DNA of 64,000 nt from Campylobacterota bacterium (GCA_003252535.1 QKDN01000054.1:140792-204791); one strand, 5' to 3'. Shown: positions 42,513 to 51,316, counted from the stretch's first letter. Numbers and translations are program-made. The notes: generated from the sequence alone by a model not told the origin.

Positions 42513-43253
42513 ATGAAAAAAATACTTCTTTCACTTGCGCTTCTGGCCTCGACGCTCTGGAGCGGCGAGATCAAGGTGGCCATGGCGGCCAATGTGAGCT
42601 ATGCATCCGATGAGCTCATCGCAGAGTTCAACAAACTTTCGCCTGATACGAAAGTGAAGATCACCTTGGGGAGCAGCGGCAAGCTCACGGCACAGATCAA
42701 GAACGGCGCCCCTTACGACATCTTCATGAGTGCGAACATGAAGTACCCGGCTTCGCTCTACGATGACAAGATCGCCGTGACCAGTCCGGTGATCTATGCA
42801 CAGGGGGCTCTGGCACTGTTGAGCACGAAAAAGCTCGACCTCTCCAAAGGGGTAGCGATAGTGGGTGATGCAAAGGTGGCCAAAGTAGCCGTCGCCAACC
42901 CAAAAACGGCTCCATACGGCAAGGCAGCCCTCGAAGCGCTCGAAAATGCCGGGATCAATATCACACCGAAGCTCGTCTATGCCGAATCGATCTCACAGAC
43001 CGTTGCCTATGCCATCAGCGCTGCCGATATAGGTTTCATCGCCAAATCATCGCTCTATGACAGCAAGATGAAAGAGTACAAAGAGGGGATCGACTGGGTG
43101 CCGGTTGATCCCAAGCTCTACAAACCTATAGACCAGGGGATCGTGATCCTCAAAAATGCTGAGCAAAACAGCGAAGCCAAAGCTTTCTACGACTTCATCC
43201 TCAGTCCAAAAGCCAAAGAGATATTCGCCAGATACGGCTACATCCTCCCCTGA
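42513..43253 (+). CDS. modA: Periplasmic molybdate/tungstate-binding protein ModA
   Basis: 246 residues with signal peptide (MKKILLSLALLASTLWSGE). ModA motifs are VAMAANVSYASDELIAEF, LGSSGKLTAQIKNGAPYDIF and SANMKYP, then KVAVANPKTAPYGKAALEAL and GFIAKSS. It captures oxyanion in the periplasm for an ABC importer. No modB or modC follows; a strong terminator ends the operon instead, so the permease must lie elsewhere. Confidence 0.94.
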   Translation: MKKILLSLALLASTLWSGEIKVAMAANVSYASDELIAEFNKLSPDTKVKITLGSSGKLTAQIKNGAPYDIFMSANMKYPASLYDDKIAVTSPVIYAQGALALLSTKKLDLSKGVAIVGDAKVAKVAVANPKTAPYGKAALEALENAGINITPKLVYAESISQTVAYAISAADIGFIAKSSLYDSKMKEYKEGIDWVPVDPKLYKPIDQGIVILKNAEQNSEAKAFYDFILSPKAKEIFARYGYILP

Positions 43254-43281
43254 TCCTTTTTTACTTTCCTCCTTTTGTTTA

Positions 43282-43305
43282 CTCCCGCGTATGCGGGAGG
43301 TTTTT
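43282..43305 (+). terminator. Intrinsic terminator after modA
   Basis: CTCCCGC-GTAT-GCGGGAG, a perfect 7-bp stem, then G and TTTTT. A typical rho-independent terminator closing the modE-porin-modA operon. Confidence 0.85.
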
Positions 43306-43389
43306 ACGATCTATCCATCCAGAATTTTTTTTGTACCCTCTGAAAATTCCGGCTAACAATCCAATAAATCTAAAATACTATAAAATATA

Positions 43390-43418
43390 TTGACTTTAAA
43401 CACTATTTATATTATACT
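43390..43418 (+). promoter_or_regulatory. Promoter of the TetR/ABC1-kinase operon
   Basis: TTGACT and TATACT with a 17-base spacer, in a very AT-rich region 24 bases before the tetR-type start. TGAGGAG is the ribosome site. A TetR operator would be expected to overlap it, but no clear long palindrome is visible. Confidence 0.6.
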
Positions 43419-43442
43419 TTGTTAAATAATTGAGGAGTTGCT

Positions 43443-44180
43443 ATGAAAATATCACAATCAGCTAAAGAGAAGACCAGGATCAATATACTGGGCGCAGCCG
43501 TCGACCTGATCATCCAGAAAGGGTTCGAGAATGCCTCTCTGAGAGAGATGGCCAAAGCGGCCGGGGTGAGCAACCCCACCATCTACAACTACTTCCCATC
43601 CAAAGAGAAGCTTCTCTACGCCTATATCGAGCTCAAGCACCAGGAGGCGAGGGAGGCGCTCGAAGCGATCGACGGGTTCGAGACCTTCACCCTCCGCGAG
43701 CAGCTCCAGACCCTCGTCGAGACGGAGCTGGAGCTCTACCTCGAGGATCGGGAGTTCATCGTGCAGATCGCCGATATGGTCTTCCGCTCCTCCGGGCTGC
43801 GGGTCGATACTCTCTATGCGACCAATGAGCTCTTCGTCAGGACTGTGGATGAGATGCTCTCCATCGCCATCGAGGCGGGAGAGATCAAGGAGCCGCCGTT
43901 CCGCGAGCAGCTCCCGCGACTCTTCTGGGACTACTATATCATGGTGGTTGCCTACTGGATCAAAGATGAGAGCGAAGCGTTCGAGAACACCACGCAGTTC
44001 ATCGACCACTCGATGGGTGTCATCGAGGCGCTGCTCCATTCCGATATCCTCAGCCGCGTGAGCGACCTTGGGATGTTCTTCTTCAAGACGCACCTCCTCT
44101 CGTCGATCCAGAAGTTCACGACGCAGAAAGAGAAGCTGGGTGTCATCAAGTGCAAGCTGGGCGAGGTGCTCCATGGTTAA
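43443..44180 (+). CDS. TetR-family transcriptional regulator
   Basis: 245 residues. The DNA-binding domain (about 1-55) includes RINILGAAVDLIIQKGFENA and LREMAKAAGVSNPTIYNYFP, followed by SKEKLLYAYI, a textbook TetR helix-turn-helix. The C-terminal ligand domain is all helical and unusually long. Its position first in a chain of overlapping genes suggests that it represses them and itself, with a lipid-like or isoprenoid-like effector as an unproven guess. It overlaps the next gene by eight bases. Confidence 0.92.
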   Translation: MKISQSAKEKTRINILGAAVDLIIQKGFENASLREMAKAAGVSNPTIYNYFPSKEKLLYAYIELKHQEAREALEAIDGFETFTLREQLQTLVETELELYLEDREFIVQIADMVFRSSGLRVDTLYATNELFVRTVDEMLSIAIEAGEIKEPPFREQLPRLFWDYYIMVVAYWIKDESEAFENTTQFIDHSMGVIEALLHSDILSRVSDLGMFFFKTHLLSSIQKFTTQKEKLGVIKCKLGEVLHG

Positions 44181-45504
44181 GCCTCCCCCCTCATCGAAGC
44201 TCTCCCGCGGCACGGTGGTAGGCAAGGCGCTGCTCAAGATAGGCGCGGCACACGGCAAAGGTCTGGTGAAGCGCACCCTCGGGAGCAGGAGCGAGAGCAA
44301 CGCACACGCAGAGCAGACCCATGAGCAGATTGCCGATATCATCTTCGATGCGCTCGGCGAACTCAAGGGGGTCTCGGTCAAGATCGCCCAGCAGGTGGCG
44401 CTCGGGATGCCCTTCCTCTCCCCCGTCTACCTCGAAAGGATCGCCCGGAGCTTCAACTCCATCCCTCCGCTCAACAAGGCGCTCGTGCGGAAGATCGTCA
44501 AACAGGAGCTCGGCCGCTACCCGAACGAGCTCTTCGAGAAGTTCGAGAGCGATGCCTTCGCCGCCGCGAGCCTGGGGCAGGTGCACAAAGCCCTCTACAA
44601 AGGGGATGAGGTGGCAGTCAAGATGCAGTACCCCGGGATCAGGCAGAGCATCGGGAGCGATATGTCGCTGATCCACTTCGCTATCAAGCGGTTTGCCAAG
44701 GGGCAGAATGTCGATCATATCGTCAGCGAGATCGAGGGGAGACTCTATGAAGAGATCGATTATGCCCTTGAGGCCGAGAACTGTACCTTTTTCGGCAGTC
44801 ATAGGCACAATGATGCCATCGTCATCCCCACGGTCTACGGAGAGCTGTCGACGGAGAAGATACTCGTCACCTCCCTGCTCAGGGGGCTGAGCTTCGAAGA
44901 GTATCTGGCGACCGACCCGGCACAGGAGGAGAAAGATGCCTATGCGCAGCTGCTCTTCGACAGTTTTTTCTACACCCTCTACAAGCACAGGCGCATCCAT
45001 GCCGATCCCAACCCGGGGAACTTCCTCTTCATGGAGGGCGGCAAGCTCGGACTCATAGATTTCGGCTGTGTGAAACAGGTGGAAGATGCATTTCTGGAAA
45101 AATACAACCGCCTTCACATCGACCTGGTAGAGAACAGGCACGATGGGGTGGTCATCCCGCAATACATCGATCTCAACATGATCGCACGATCGGACGAAGC
45201 GTCGATGGAGCAGTTCTACACCGAGGTGATCAAACCGCTCGACACGCTCTACAAAGAGCCGCTGATCGGTGAGAGCTACGACTTCGGGACAAATTCGGAT
45301 TTCTCCAAAAGAGGCTTCGAGATGATCTTCAAGGTGCAGCAAAAGCAGTTCCATTCCGTACACAGGCTCAATGAGCAGTTCCTCTTCCTCAACCGCACAC
45401 TGCTCGGGTACTACGCGATATTCGAGAAGATGGGGGCGAGGATCGAGACGGGGTATGTGAAGGGGTTGATGAGAGATTTCAAAGGAGGAAAAGATGGAAA
45501 ATAG
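44173..45504 (+). CDS. ABC1/UbiB-family atypical kinase
   Basis: 443 residues. Hallmarks of the family: GVSVKIAQQVAL, which stands for the KxGQ region, the Ala-rich loop AAASLGQVHKA, the lysine in VAVKMQYPG, EIDYALEAEN, the catalytic HADPNPGNFLF and the metal-binding LGLIDFG. It lacks the C-terminal membrane helices of UbiB. ABC1 proteins act on or around isoprenoid lipids such as ubiquinone, perhaps by extracting them from the membrane. Placed between a TetR regulator and three membrane-associated proteins, it probably serves their pathway and not general quinone synthesis. Confidence 0.9.
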   Translation: MVKPPPSSKLSRGTVVGKALLKIGAAHGKGLVKRTLGSRSESNAHAEQTHEQIADIIFDALGELKGVSVKIAQQVALGMPFLSPVYLERIARSFNSIPPLNKALVRKIVKQELGRYPNELFEKFESDAFAAASLGQVHKALYKGDEVAVKMQYPGIRQSIGSDMSLIHFAIKRFAKGQNVDHIVSEIEGRLYEEIDYALEAENCTFFGSHRHNDAIVIPTVYGELSTEKILVTSLLRGLSFEEYLATDPAQEEKDAYAQLLFDSFFYTLYKHRRIHADPNPGNFLFMEGGKLGLIDFGCVKQVEDAFLEKYNRLHIDLVENRHDGVVIPQYIDLNMIARSDEASMEQFYTEVIKPLDTLYKEPLIGESYDFGTNSDFSKRGFEMIFKVQQKQFHSVHRLNEQFLFLNRTLLGYYAIFEKMGARIETGYVKGLMRDFKGGKDGK

Positions 45505-46930
45505 TATTACGATGGAGAGTGTCAGGCTGCACAGGATATTTGACGATAAGAGCATGAGGGTATCGCTCCTCGCGCTGGCATTCGCGATAGCATTTGTCAA
45601 TGTCATCCTCTCGGACAGCGGTCATTTCGGATTTTGGGATCTTGTCTCCTACCTGCTGATGCTCGTGCCGCTGGTGTGGCTGGATATACGCGGAGTGATG
45701 ACCAACAGGTATACCAGATGGTTCATACCTCTGATCGTAGTACTTCTGGGAGATATCTTCTATTTCAACAATGACTTTATGGCCTTCCTTTCGCCGATGG
45801 TTTTCCTCCTCATCATGATACTCTACCTGACGAGTATGCAGGAGGTCTCCTCATTCTACCAGACGCTGCTGCCACGCATGGCGATACCGCTGGGGATGAG
45901 CCGTTATTTCAGACTCTACTTCAGCGATCTGTTGGCGTACAGAGCGCATAAGAGCATCTATAACCGTGTCGTTCTGGCACTGGTGATCACGCTCCCTTTC
46001 GGCGCTTTGTTCCTCGCGCTTTTTATGGCGGCAGATGCGAACTTCAGCAATTTTGTCAGTACTATCTCCCTCTTTGACGGGCGTTTTAAATATTACTATC
46101 TCTACGGGACGATCCTGGAGCTATTGGCGTTTTTGCTTCTCTTTATCTATGGATTTTCCAATACGATGCGAAGAGAGTCTGTCGTGGTCTGGAAGAGCCT
46201 CGATCCGCTCATCGTGGGGATATTCCTCGGGATGCTCAACCTGCTCTTTGTGACTTTCCTGCTCTTTCAGCTCAACTACCTCTTCGGTGGTGAGGCGTAT
46301 ATCAGGGCTGCGGGTATCAATATCGCCAGCTTCGCCAGGGAAGGGTTCTTCCAGCTGATGTGGGTGATGGGGATCGTCGCAAGCATCTTTTTGTTCATGA
46401 TGAGCCGATACCACGGAGAGAGGAGCATGGCGTGGCTGCTGAGTGGATTATTGATATCAACGGTTGTGATAGGGTTCGCATCGCTCAAGAAGATGTACCT
46501 CTACCAGTCGCTCATGGGAGCAACGGTACTCCGGTACTATGTGGAGTGGTTCGATTATTTTTTGATAGCTGTATTGATGCTCGGCGTAGTGTTCATCCTC
46601 AGACGGATTGCGTATGCGAGACTGCTAGATACGGTAGTCGTCATCGGCATGGCAAGTCTGGTGATCGTCTCGTCACTCAATGTCGACGGGATGGTAGCCT
46701 CACACAATATCGAGAAGTTCAAAGAGACACCCGAGAAGCTCGACAAAAAAGCGCTATCAAAACTCTCTATCGATGCTCTGCCGGTAGTATCGGGGACGGA
46801 TATCAAGATCGACCTTCAGCACTATCGGTCAAGAGATTGTGAAACGCTGAGCGACTATCATCTGGGATACTGTACCAAACTCGCAGTATATGGCAGCGAC
46901 AATATCAACTATGTAAGGGAGTACGAATGA
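45494..46930 (+). CDS. DUF4173/DUF4153-type polytopic membrane protein
   Basis: 478 residues with about eleven predicted membrane helices, among them SLLALAFAIAFVNVIL, IYNRVVLALVITLPFGALFL and LIVGIFLGMLNLLFVTFLLF, and a soluble C-terminal tail of about 70 residues. The conserved centre, QLNYLFGGEAYIRAAG followed by IASFAREGFFQLMW, is characteristic of the DUF4153/DUF4173 group. No function is established for the family. It overlaps the kinase gene by 11 bases and the VanZ-like gene by four. Confidence 0.8.
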   Translation: MENSITMESVRLHRIFDDKSMRVSLLALAFAIAFVNVILSDSGHFGFWDLVSYLLMLVPLVWLDIRGVMTNRYTRWFIPLIVVLLGDIFYFNNDFMAFLSPMVFLLIMILYLTSMQEVSSFYQTLLPRMAIPLGMSRYFRLYFSDLLAYRAHKSIYNRVVLALVITLPFGALFLALFMAADANFSNFVSTISLFDGRFKYYYLYGTILELLAFLLLFIYGFSNTMRRESVVVWKSLDPLIVGIFLGMLNLLFVTFLLFQLNYLFGGEAYIRAAGINIASFAREGFFQLMWVMGIVASIFLFMMSRYHGERSMAWLLSGLLISTVVIGFASLKKMYLYQSLMGATVLRYYVEWFDYFLIAVLMLGVVFILRRIAYARLLDTVVVIGMASLVIVSSLNVDGMVASHNIEKFKETPEKLDKKALSKLSIDALPVVSGTDIKIDLQHYRSRDCETLSDYHLGYCTKLAVYGSDNINYVREYE

Positions 46931-47322
46931 GAGCGATCGACCCGAGAGTGACCCTGCCGTCGCTCTTCTTCCTCTTTATCAGTTACATAATCTTCCTTGC
47001 CGACACCGCAGACCTCAATCTCGGTCTGGAGATCGTCAAGGTGATCCCCTACGGCGACAAGGTGATGCACGCACTCCTCTACGGGATCATGGCGATGCTG
47101 CTCAACTACGGTCTGCGATACCGCACCGTATGGGGCGTGCAGCTCGGCGCGCTGCTGGTGCTCCAGTTCGCCACCATCGAGGAGTTCAGCCAGCTCTTTA
47201 TCGATACCCGCACTTTCGATACGGGCGATCTGCTGGCTGATCTGGTGGGGGTGATACTCTTCTCACTCGCACGATGGAAAGATTCGGAGTCGGAGGCTTC
47301 AGCCCCGAACAGGCGAAGCTGA
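46927..47322 (+). CDS. VanZ-like membrane protein
   Basis: 131 residues with about four membrane helices. The VanZ-type signature includes YGDKVMHALLYGIMAMLLNY and FATIEEFSQLFIDTRTFDTG followed by DLLADLVGVILFSL. The conserved acidic and His residues (DKVMH, IEE, DTGDLLAD) line up as usual. VanZ-like proteins are envelope proteins of poorly known role. Start and stop overlap both neighbours' regions; the downstream gene begins 41 bases later. Confidence 0.85.
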   Translation: MRAIDPRVTLPSLFFLFISYIIFLADTADLNLGLEIVKVIPYGDKVMHALLYGIMAMLLNYGLRYRTVWGVQLGALLVLQFATIEEFSQLFIDTRTFDTGDLLADLVGVILFSLARWKDSESEASAPNRRS

Positions 47323-47363
47323 AGCTTTCGGTTCCTGATACCTACAGCAATATTGGAGGATAC

Positions 47364-48719
47364 ATGAAAAACAGTACTGTTATCAATAAGGTCAAGATAT
47401 TCATTTCACTCACACTGATCGTTATCTATACATCGCTCTTTATCTACCCGGCGGTGGTCATCTCATGGAGCATGGTCGACAGCAGGCTTTATAAAGAGGG
47501 TGAGAGCCGGTTTCTCCCGCTGTGGTTCGAGACGACCACGGACAAGTTCAACAACTGGGCAGATGATTATCTGAAGAGCGAAAGCAGAAACGATACGCTT
47601 GCCAAACAGGAGTGGACACCTTTCGGTGCGCTGTTCTATCTGCAGAGTGTCGAGTCCCTCATGCACAAGAAGCGTATCGATGTCAACGACCCCGATACCC
47701 GCCGGGCTGTAGACAATGCGGTCGCTATCCTGCTCTCGCCGAAAACATCGGCTCCCTATGAGAAGATATGGAAAAAGCACAGGCTTCAGACAGGCAAAAG
47801 CCATCTCGAGAGCGAAAATATCTTCTTCCGTATGCTCTATCTCATGGGGCTTGCCAGCTACCGGGAGATCACGGGCGAGAGCAGGTACGACGCACTGATC
47901 GCCAGGCAGTCGCGGATGCTCTATGATGAGCTGTTCAGCGCAAAGTATCATCTCGGTGATGATTATCCCGGCCAGTGCTATCCCAACGATGTCCTCTGGT
48001 CGGTCGCTGCGATCGTGATGGCCAACGGAGTCAGCGACCATCCGTTTGACACGAATGAGCTGGTCAATCGGTTCATGGGAGTGATGGACGGAGAGCTCAG
48101 GGACGGCAACGGCCTGCCGGCATTCCAGGCTGATTCCAAACACGGCAGGATCATCCAGACCGCCCGCGGCAGCAGCACTTCGGGGGTGCTTCTCTATGCA
48201 GCATACCTCGAGCCGGGCATAGCCCAAAAGTGGTACGACCTGTATGAGCGACACTTTTTACGGGAGAGTACACTGTTCACCGGGGTCAGCGAATTTCCAG
48301 AAGGGACACCCGGTTTCATGGATATCGATACGGGGCTGGTGGTCAACGGATACGGTTCGGTCGCCACGCTCTTTGGTATCGGAGCCTCTACCGTCATGGG
48401 GCGGTACGATCACAGTATCCCGATGACCATGGAGATGGTCGCTTTGGCATGGCCTACACCGTATGGATTCCTCCTCCCTTCGCTGGCAGGGAAGTCGGTC
48501 GTGGAGAGCTGGGCTCTGGGCGATGTGGCGATGCTCTATACCCTGAGCCGCGAGAGGGTTGCCCCGGATGTGAGGTCATACAGGGGTTCGATACCCCTCA
48601 TCGTATGGATACTTGCAGCGCTTCACTGGACGCTTGGTGTCTGGTTCGTCCGCAGGGAGTTAATATGGATCAGAAGATCGATACGATCGACACAAGGAGA
48701 CTCAAATGGAACACTATGA
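47364..48719 (+). CDS. Membrane-anchored protein with a predicted helical-barrel domain, unknown function
   Basis: 451 residues: an N-terminal membrane helix (FISLTLIVIYTSLFIYPAVV), a long periplasmic domain of paired helices (about 60-415) and a second helix near the end (SIPLIVWILAALHWTLGVWF) with a basic tail. Segments such as DDYPGQCYPNDVLWSVAAI, PAFQADSKHGRIIQTARG and MDIDTGLVVNGYGSVATLF look like an (alpha/alpha)6 barrel with a pocket Cys and Asp residues. A distant link to linalool dehydratase/isomerase-type proteins is a guess. GGAGG five bases before 47364 fixes the start. It overlaps the flavoprotein gene by 14 bases. Confidence 0.7.
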   Translation: MKNSTVINKVKIFISLTLIVIYTSLFIYPAVVISWSMVDSRLYKEGESRFLPLWFETTTDKFNNWADDYLKSESRNDTLAKQEWTPFGALFYLQSVESLMHKKRIDVNDPDTRRAVDNAVAILLSPKTSAPYEKIWKKHRLQTGKSHLESENIFFRMLYLMGLASYREITGESRYDALIARQSRMLYDELFSAKYHLGDDYPGQCYPNDVLWSVAAIVMANGVSDHPFDTNELVNRFMGVMDGELRDGNGLPAFQADSKHGRIIQTARGSSTSGVLLYAAYLEPGIAQKWYDLYERHFLRESTLFTGVSEFPEGTPGFMDIDTGLVVNGYGSVATLFGIGASTVMGRYDHSIPMTMEMVALAWPTPYGFLLPSLAGKSVVESWALGDVAMLYTLSRERVAPDVRSYRGSIPLIVWILAALHWTLGVWFVRRELIWIRRSIRSTQGDSNGTL

Positions 48720-49785
48720 TATCGTCATAATCGGCGCAGGGCCTGCGGGGTCGACTCTCGCTAGAGAATTGCAGGGGAGATACAGGGTGCTGCTGGTCGA
48801 CAGGCGGCCGCTCGACCGTGAGCCATCGAAGCTCATCAAGAACTGTGGCGGGCTGATCGCCCCCGATGCACAGAAGGCGCTGGCGACCTTCGGGCTCTCC
48901 ATCCCGCGCGTCGTGCTGGTCTCCCCGCAGATGTTCTCCGTCGAGACGGTCGATGTGGACAATGACCTCGTCCGCAACTACCAGCGCCACTATATCAATG
49001 TCGACCGGGAGCGGTACGACCGCTGGCTCGTCTCGCTCTGCGATGAGAGTATCGAGCGGAGGTTCAATACCCGTTTCAGGAGCGCGGTGAAGAGCGGGAA
49101 CGGCTATCGTATCACACTGGCGCATGAGGGCGAGCACGAGGAGGTGAGCGCCGATATTATCGTCGGTGCGGATGGGGCGAACTCGCGGGTACGCAAACTG
49201 CTACTCCCAGAGCAGCAGAACGAGCCCAAACGCTATATCAGCATACAAGAGTGGTTCCCCAATACCCGAGGGCTCAACCGCTTCGTAGCGGTCTTCGACA
49301 GCGAGGTGAGTGACTTCTACAGCTGGATCATCCCCAAGGATGACGGCATGATCTTCGGCACGGCGATAGAGGAGGGGCGAGACGCGACAGCGTATCACAA
49401 CCTCCAGAAGAAGAAGCTGGCGAAGTACGGCTACGACCTCACGAACCCCGTGCAAAAAGAGGGGTGCTACCTGCTCAGACCGCGAAGCTCCAGAGAACTG
49501 ACATTGGGCGGGGAGGGAGTCGCGCTGATAGGCGAAGCGGCTGGGTTCAACAGCCCCACTTCCGCCGAGGGGATCAGCTACGCGATGGTCTCGGGACGGA
49601 TGCTCGCTGAAGCGATCATCGAAGACAAGAGCGGTTTTCTCGCCCTCTACCGCCACAATGCAAGACCGCTGACAAAAAATATCGACTCGAAGATGCGCAA
49701 ATACCCCACCATGTACAACAGGACGATACGACGGTGGATACTGGCATCGGGACTGGGGGCGATAGAGATCAATCAAAGTTTGTAA
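48706..49785 (+). CDS. Geranylgeranyl-reductase-like FAD oxidoreductase (CbrA type)
   Basis: 359 residues. FAD-binding motifs are IVIIGAGPAGSTLARELQG at the N-terminus, DIIVGADGANSRVRKLL in the middle and ALIGEAAGFNSPTSAEGISY toward the end. The last one and YINVDRERYDRWLV place it with the geranylgeranyl reductase/CbrA branch, which saturates isoprenoid chains or has unknown substrates. It is the last gene of the overlapping operon. Together with the ABC1 kinase it points to prenyl-lipid chemistry, but the substrate is not known. Confidence 0.87.
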   Translation: MEHYDIVIIGAGPAGSTLARELQGRYRVLLVDRRPLDREPSKLIKNCGGLIAPDAQKALATFGLSIPRVVLVSPQMFSVETVDVDNDLVRNYQRHYINVDRERYDRWLVSLCDESIERRFNTRFRSAVKSGNGYRITLAHEGEHEEVSADIIVGADGANSRVRKLLLPEQQNEPKRYISIQEWFPNTRGLNRFVAVFDSEVSDFYSWIIPKDDGMIFGTAIEEGRDATAYHNLQKKKLAKYGYDLTNPVQKEGCYLLRPRSSRELTLGGEGVALIGEAAGFNSPTSAEGISYAMVSGRMLAEAIIEDKSGFLALYRHNARPLTKNIDSKMRKYPTMYNRTIRRWILASGLGAIEINQSL

Positions 49786-49837
49786 ATGAAATATTAGAAT
49801 ATTTTTAAAAATTAAGGTTTCAGTGATATTTTTCTTC

Positions 49838-49843
49838 TATACT
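49838..49843 (+). promoter_or_regulatory. -10 box for the small lipoprotein gene at 49.9 kb
   Basis: TATACT 30 bases before the ATG in an AT-rich spacer. Confidence 0.4.
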
Positions 49844-49873
49844 CCAATTTTAAAAAACGTTCAAGGAGAAAAA

Positions 49874-50317
49874 ATGTCAAAGAACATTCTGACTACGGCA
49901 GCGCTCGCACTGTTGGTATCATTGACCACTGGTTGTGGTGGCGGAGGCAGTACGACTACTAGTGCCAGTGATGTCACGATCCTTTCCGGGAAAGATGCCT
50001 TATTGATTGTGAAGAACTCACCTACCGGAGTCTGTGAAACAGAAGAACTTGTTCAATTATTTGAAGACGAAGGGTTTTACGGTGTTTATACCAGTGAGAC
50101 ATTCAATAACGTTACATGTTCAATCTATGGTAAAACAGAGGATGATGACTGTTTTATTGAATACTATGACGGGAGTGATGCCGGTAATGTGGCTTGTGTG
50201 ATCGGTGTCGATGGTATGTATGGAAACGTTCAGAATGGAGAAATGGCAAAACAGGAAGATTTCAAAATAAAAATGCGTAATAGCGGCATTTCCAACCTGA
50301 TCCAAATCGCCGAATAG
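49874..50317 (+). CDS. Lipoprotein of unknown function
   Basis: 147 residues; lipobox LTTGC (Cys21) then four glycines and a Ser/Thr linker. The mature part (about 35-147) has five cysteines (TGVCETEEL, VTCSIYG, DDDCFIEYY, VACVIG) in an alpha/beta pattern, so it is likely disulfide-bonded in the periplasm. Family not recognised. AAGGAG precedes the ATG. Composition is more AT-rich than the operon before it, and a hairpin terminator follows. Confidence 0.7.
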   Translation: MSKNILTTAALALLVSLTTGCGGGGSTTTSASDVTILSGKDALLIVKNSPTGVCETEELVQLFEDEGFYGVYTSETFNNVTCSIYGKTEDDDCFIEYYDGSDAGNVACVIGVDGMYGNVQNGEMAKQEDFKIKMRNSGISNLIQIAE

Positions 50318-50326
50318 CGATCTGTT

Positions 50327-50365
50327 CTATTCCCGCCTACCTGTGGGAATAGCCACACTTTTTTT
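50327..50365 (+). terminator. Terminator after the 49.9-kb lipoprotein gene
   Basis: CTATTCCC pairs perfectly with GGGAATAG over a ten-base loop; a seven-T run comes six bases after the stem. Confidence 0.6.
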
Positions 50366-50391
50366 ACTTCATGGACAACTATCTGATAATT

Positions 50392-50829
50392 TTATATTTT
50401 GACAAAGAGTTCCGCATCATAAGCTCTGATGCCCCGCTTGAGCGCCTCCGCCGACATCAGCCCCGCAGCCTCGGATGAGATAAGGCGCTTTGCCGTATCG
50501 TAGAGGCGTGCGCTCTTCACGCTGCAGCTTGGGCTCCTGTCCTTGCCGATATAGAGATCGAAAGGTTCGTTGCTGTCGAAGAACGCTTCGGCATAAGCGA
50601 TGACGGGATCGCTGAGGTCTTCGCCTGTCGTGTTGGAGATCGCGCGGATGGTATCCCCGCACTCTATAAGATCCATTGTAGGACGGGGAGAGCCGAAAGC
50701 GTGGTCTTCGGGGCAGAAGGGGACGAGGGTGTGCTCCACCAGGAGGGCAAGCAGTTCCTCATTCAGGTTGTCGGTCGCATCGTAGCGGCACTTTCTGCCG
50801 CACAGGCACGCGCTGATGGCGACGCGCAT
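50392..50829 (-). CDS. DUF523-family protein
   Basis: 145 residues. The family starts with a Cys motif, here ISACLCGRKCRYDA (four Cys within ten residues), then PFCPEDHAFGSPRP and later SPSCSVKSARLYD. The conserved cysteines suggest metal or cluster binding; function is unknown, although relatives are sometimes fused to DUF1722. Start ATG overlaps the stop of the DUF420 gene, so they are coupled. Confidence 0.88.
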   Translation of the reverse strand: MRVAISACLCGRKCRYDATDNLNEELLALLVEHTLVPFCPEDHAFGSPRPTMDLIECGDTIRAISNTTGEDLSDPVIAYAEAFFDSNEPFDLYIGKDRSPSCSVKSARLYDTAKRLISSEAAGLMSAEALKRGIRAYDAELFVKI

Positions 50830-51308
50830 CAGTAGACGAAGAGGAGGAGGTAGACCCACAGTCCTGATACAGAAGTGAGGGTGATGAGGACAAATGTCTT
50901 GATACCCGCGGTGCGGTGTGTCGGGCTGTAGACACCCGGCAGGCCGCGGTAGGCCCTGTCTCTTCTGGCATTGATCATCGTGATGGTCCAGTAGAAGAGG
51001 GTGATGAGAGCCGTGAGGATATGGCCGATCAGTACGGTGGTGATATAGCCGCTCCCCACACCGCTGGTCTGTACATAGCGTGCAAACCCGCCGTCAAGCC
51101 GTACGCCGTACTCGAAATAGACCAGTACAGCCACGGAGACGACGAGCAGCAGATACTGTAAAGAGATATGCGTCTTGTGAAACCCGAACCTTGCCATAGC
51201 GATGACAAATGCCAGAAGCAGTGGCAAAGCCACGACGATGAGAGTGACGATATCCATGAAGAACGGAGCTCTCGTACCCAAAAAACCCTGCATAAACATA
51301 TATTCCAT
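50829..51308 (-). CDS. DUF420-family membrane protein
   Basis: 159 residues with four membrane helices, starting with the segment FFMDIVTLIVVALPLLLAFV. The C-terminal half, LIGHILTALITLFYWTITMI, then HRTAGIKTFVLITLTSVSG, carries the conserved histidines of the DUF420 family. Relatives are often found near cytochrome oxidase or haem genes. AAGGAA lies five bases before the ATG at 51308; the frame is open further upstream but inside the aldehyde dehydrogenase gene. Confidence 0.85.
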   Translation of the reverse strand: MEYMFMQGFLGTRAPFFMDIVTLIVVALPLLLAFVIAMARFGFHKTHISLQYLLLVVSVAVLVYFEYGVRLDGGFARYVQTSGVGSGYITTVLIGHILTALITLFYWTITMINARRDRAYRGLPGVYSPTHRTAGIKTFVLITLTSVSGLWVYLLLFVY

Positions 51309-51316
51309 AGTGTTCC

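Noticed and set aside
44191..45606. 471-codon open frame opposite the ABC1 kinase gene
   Set aside because: It mirrors codon bias of the kinase gene and lacks domains, and would cross the operon against its direction.
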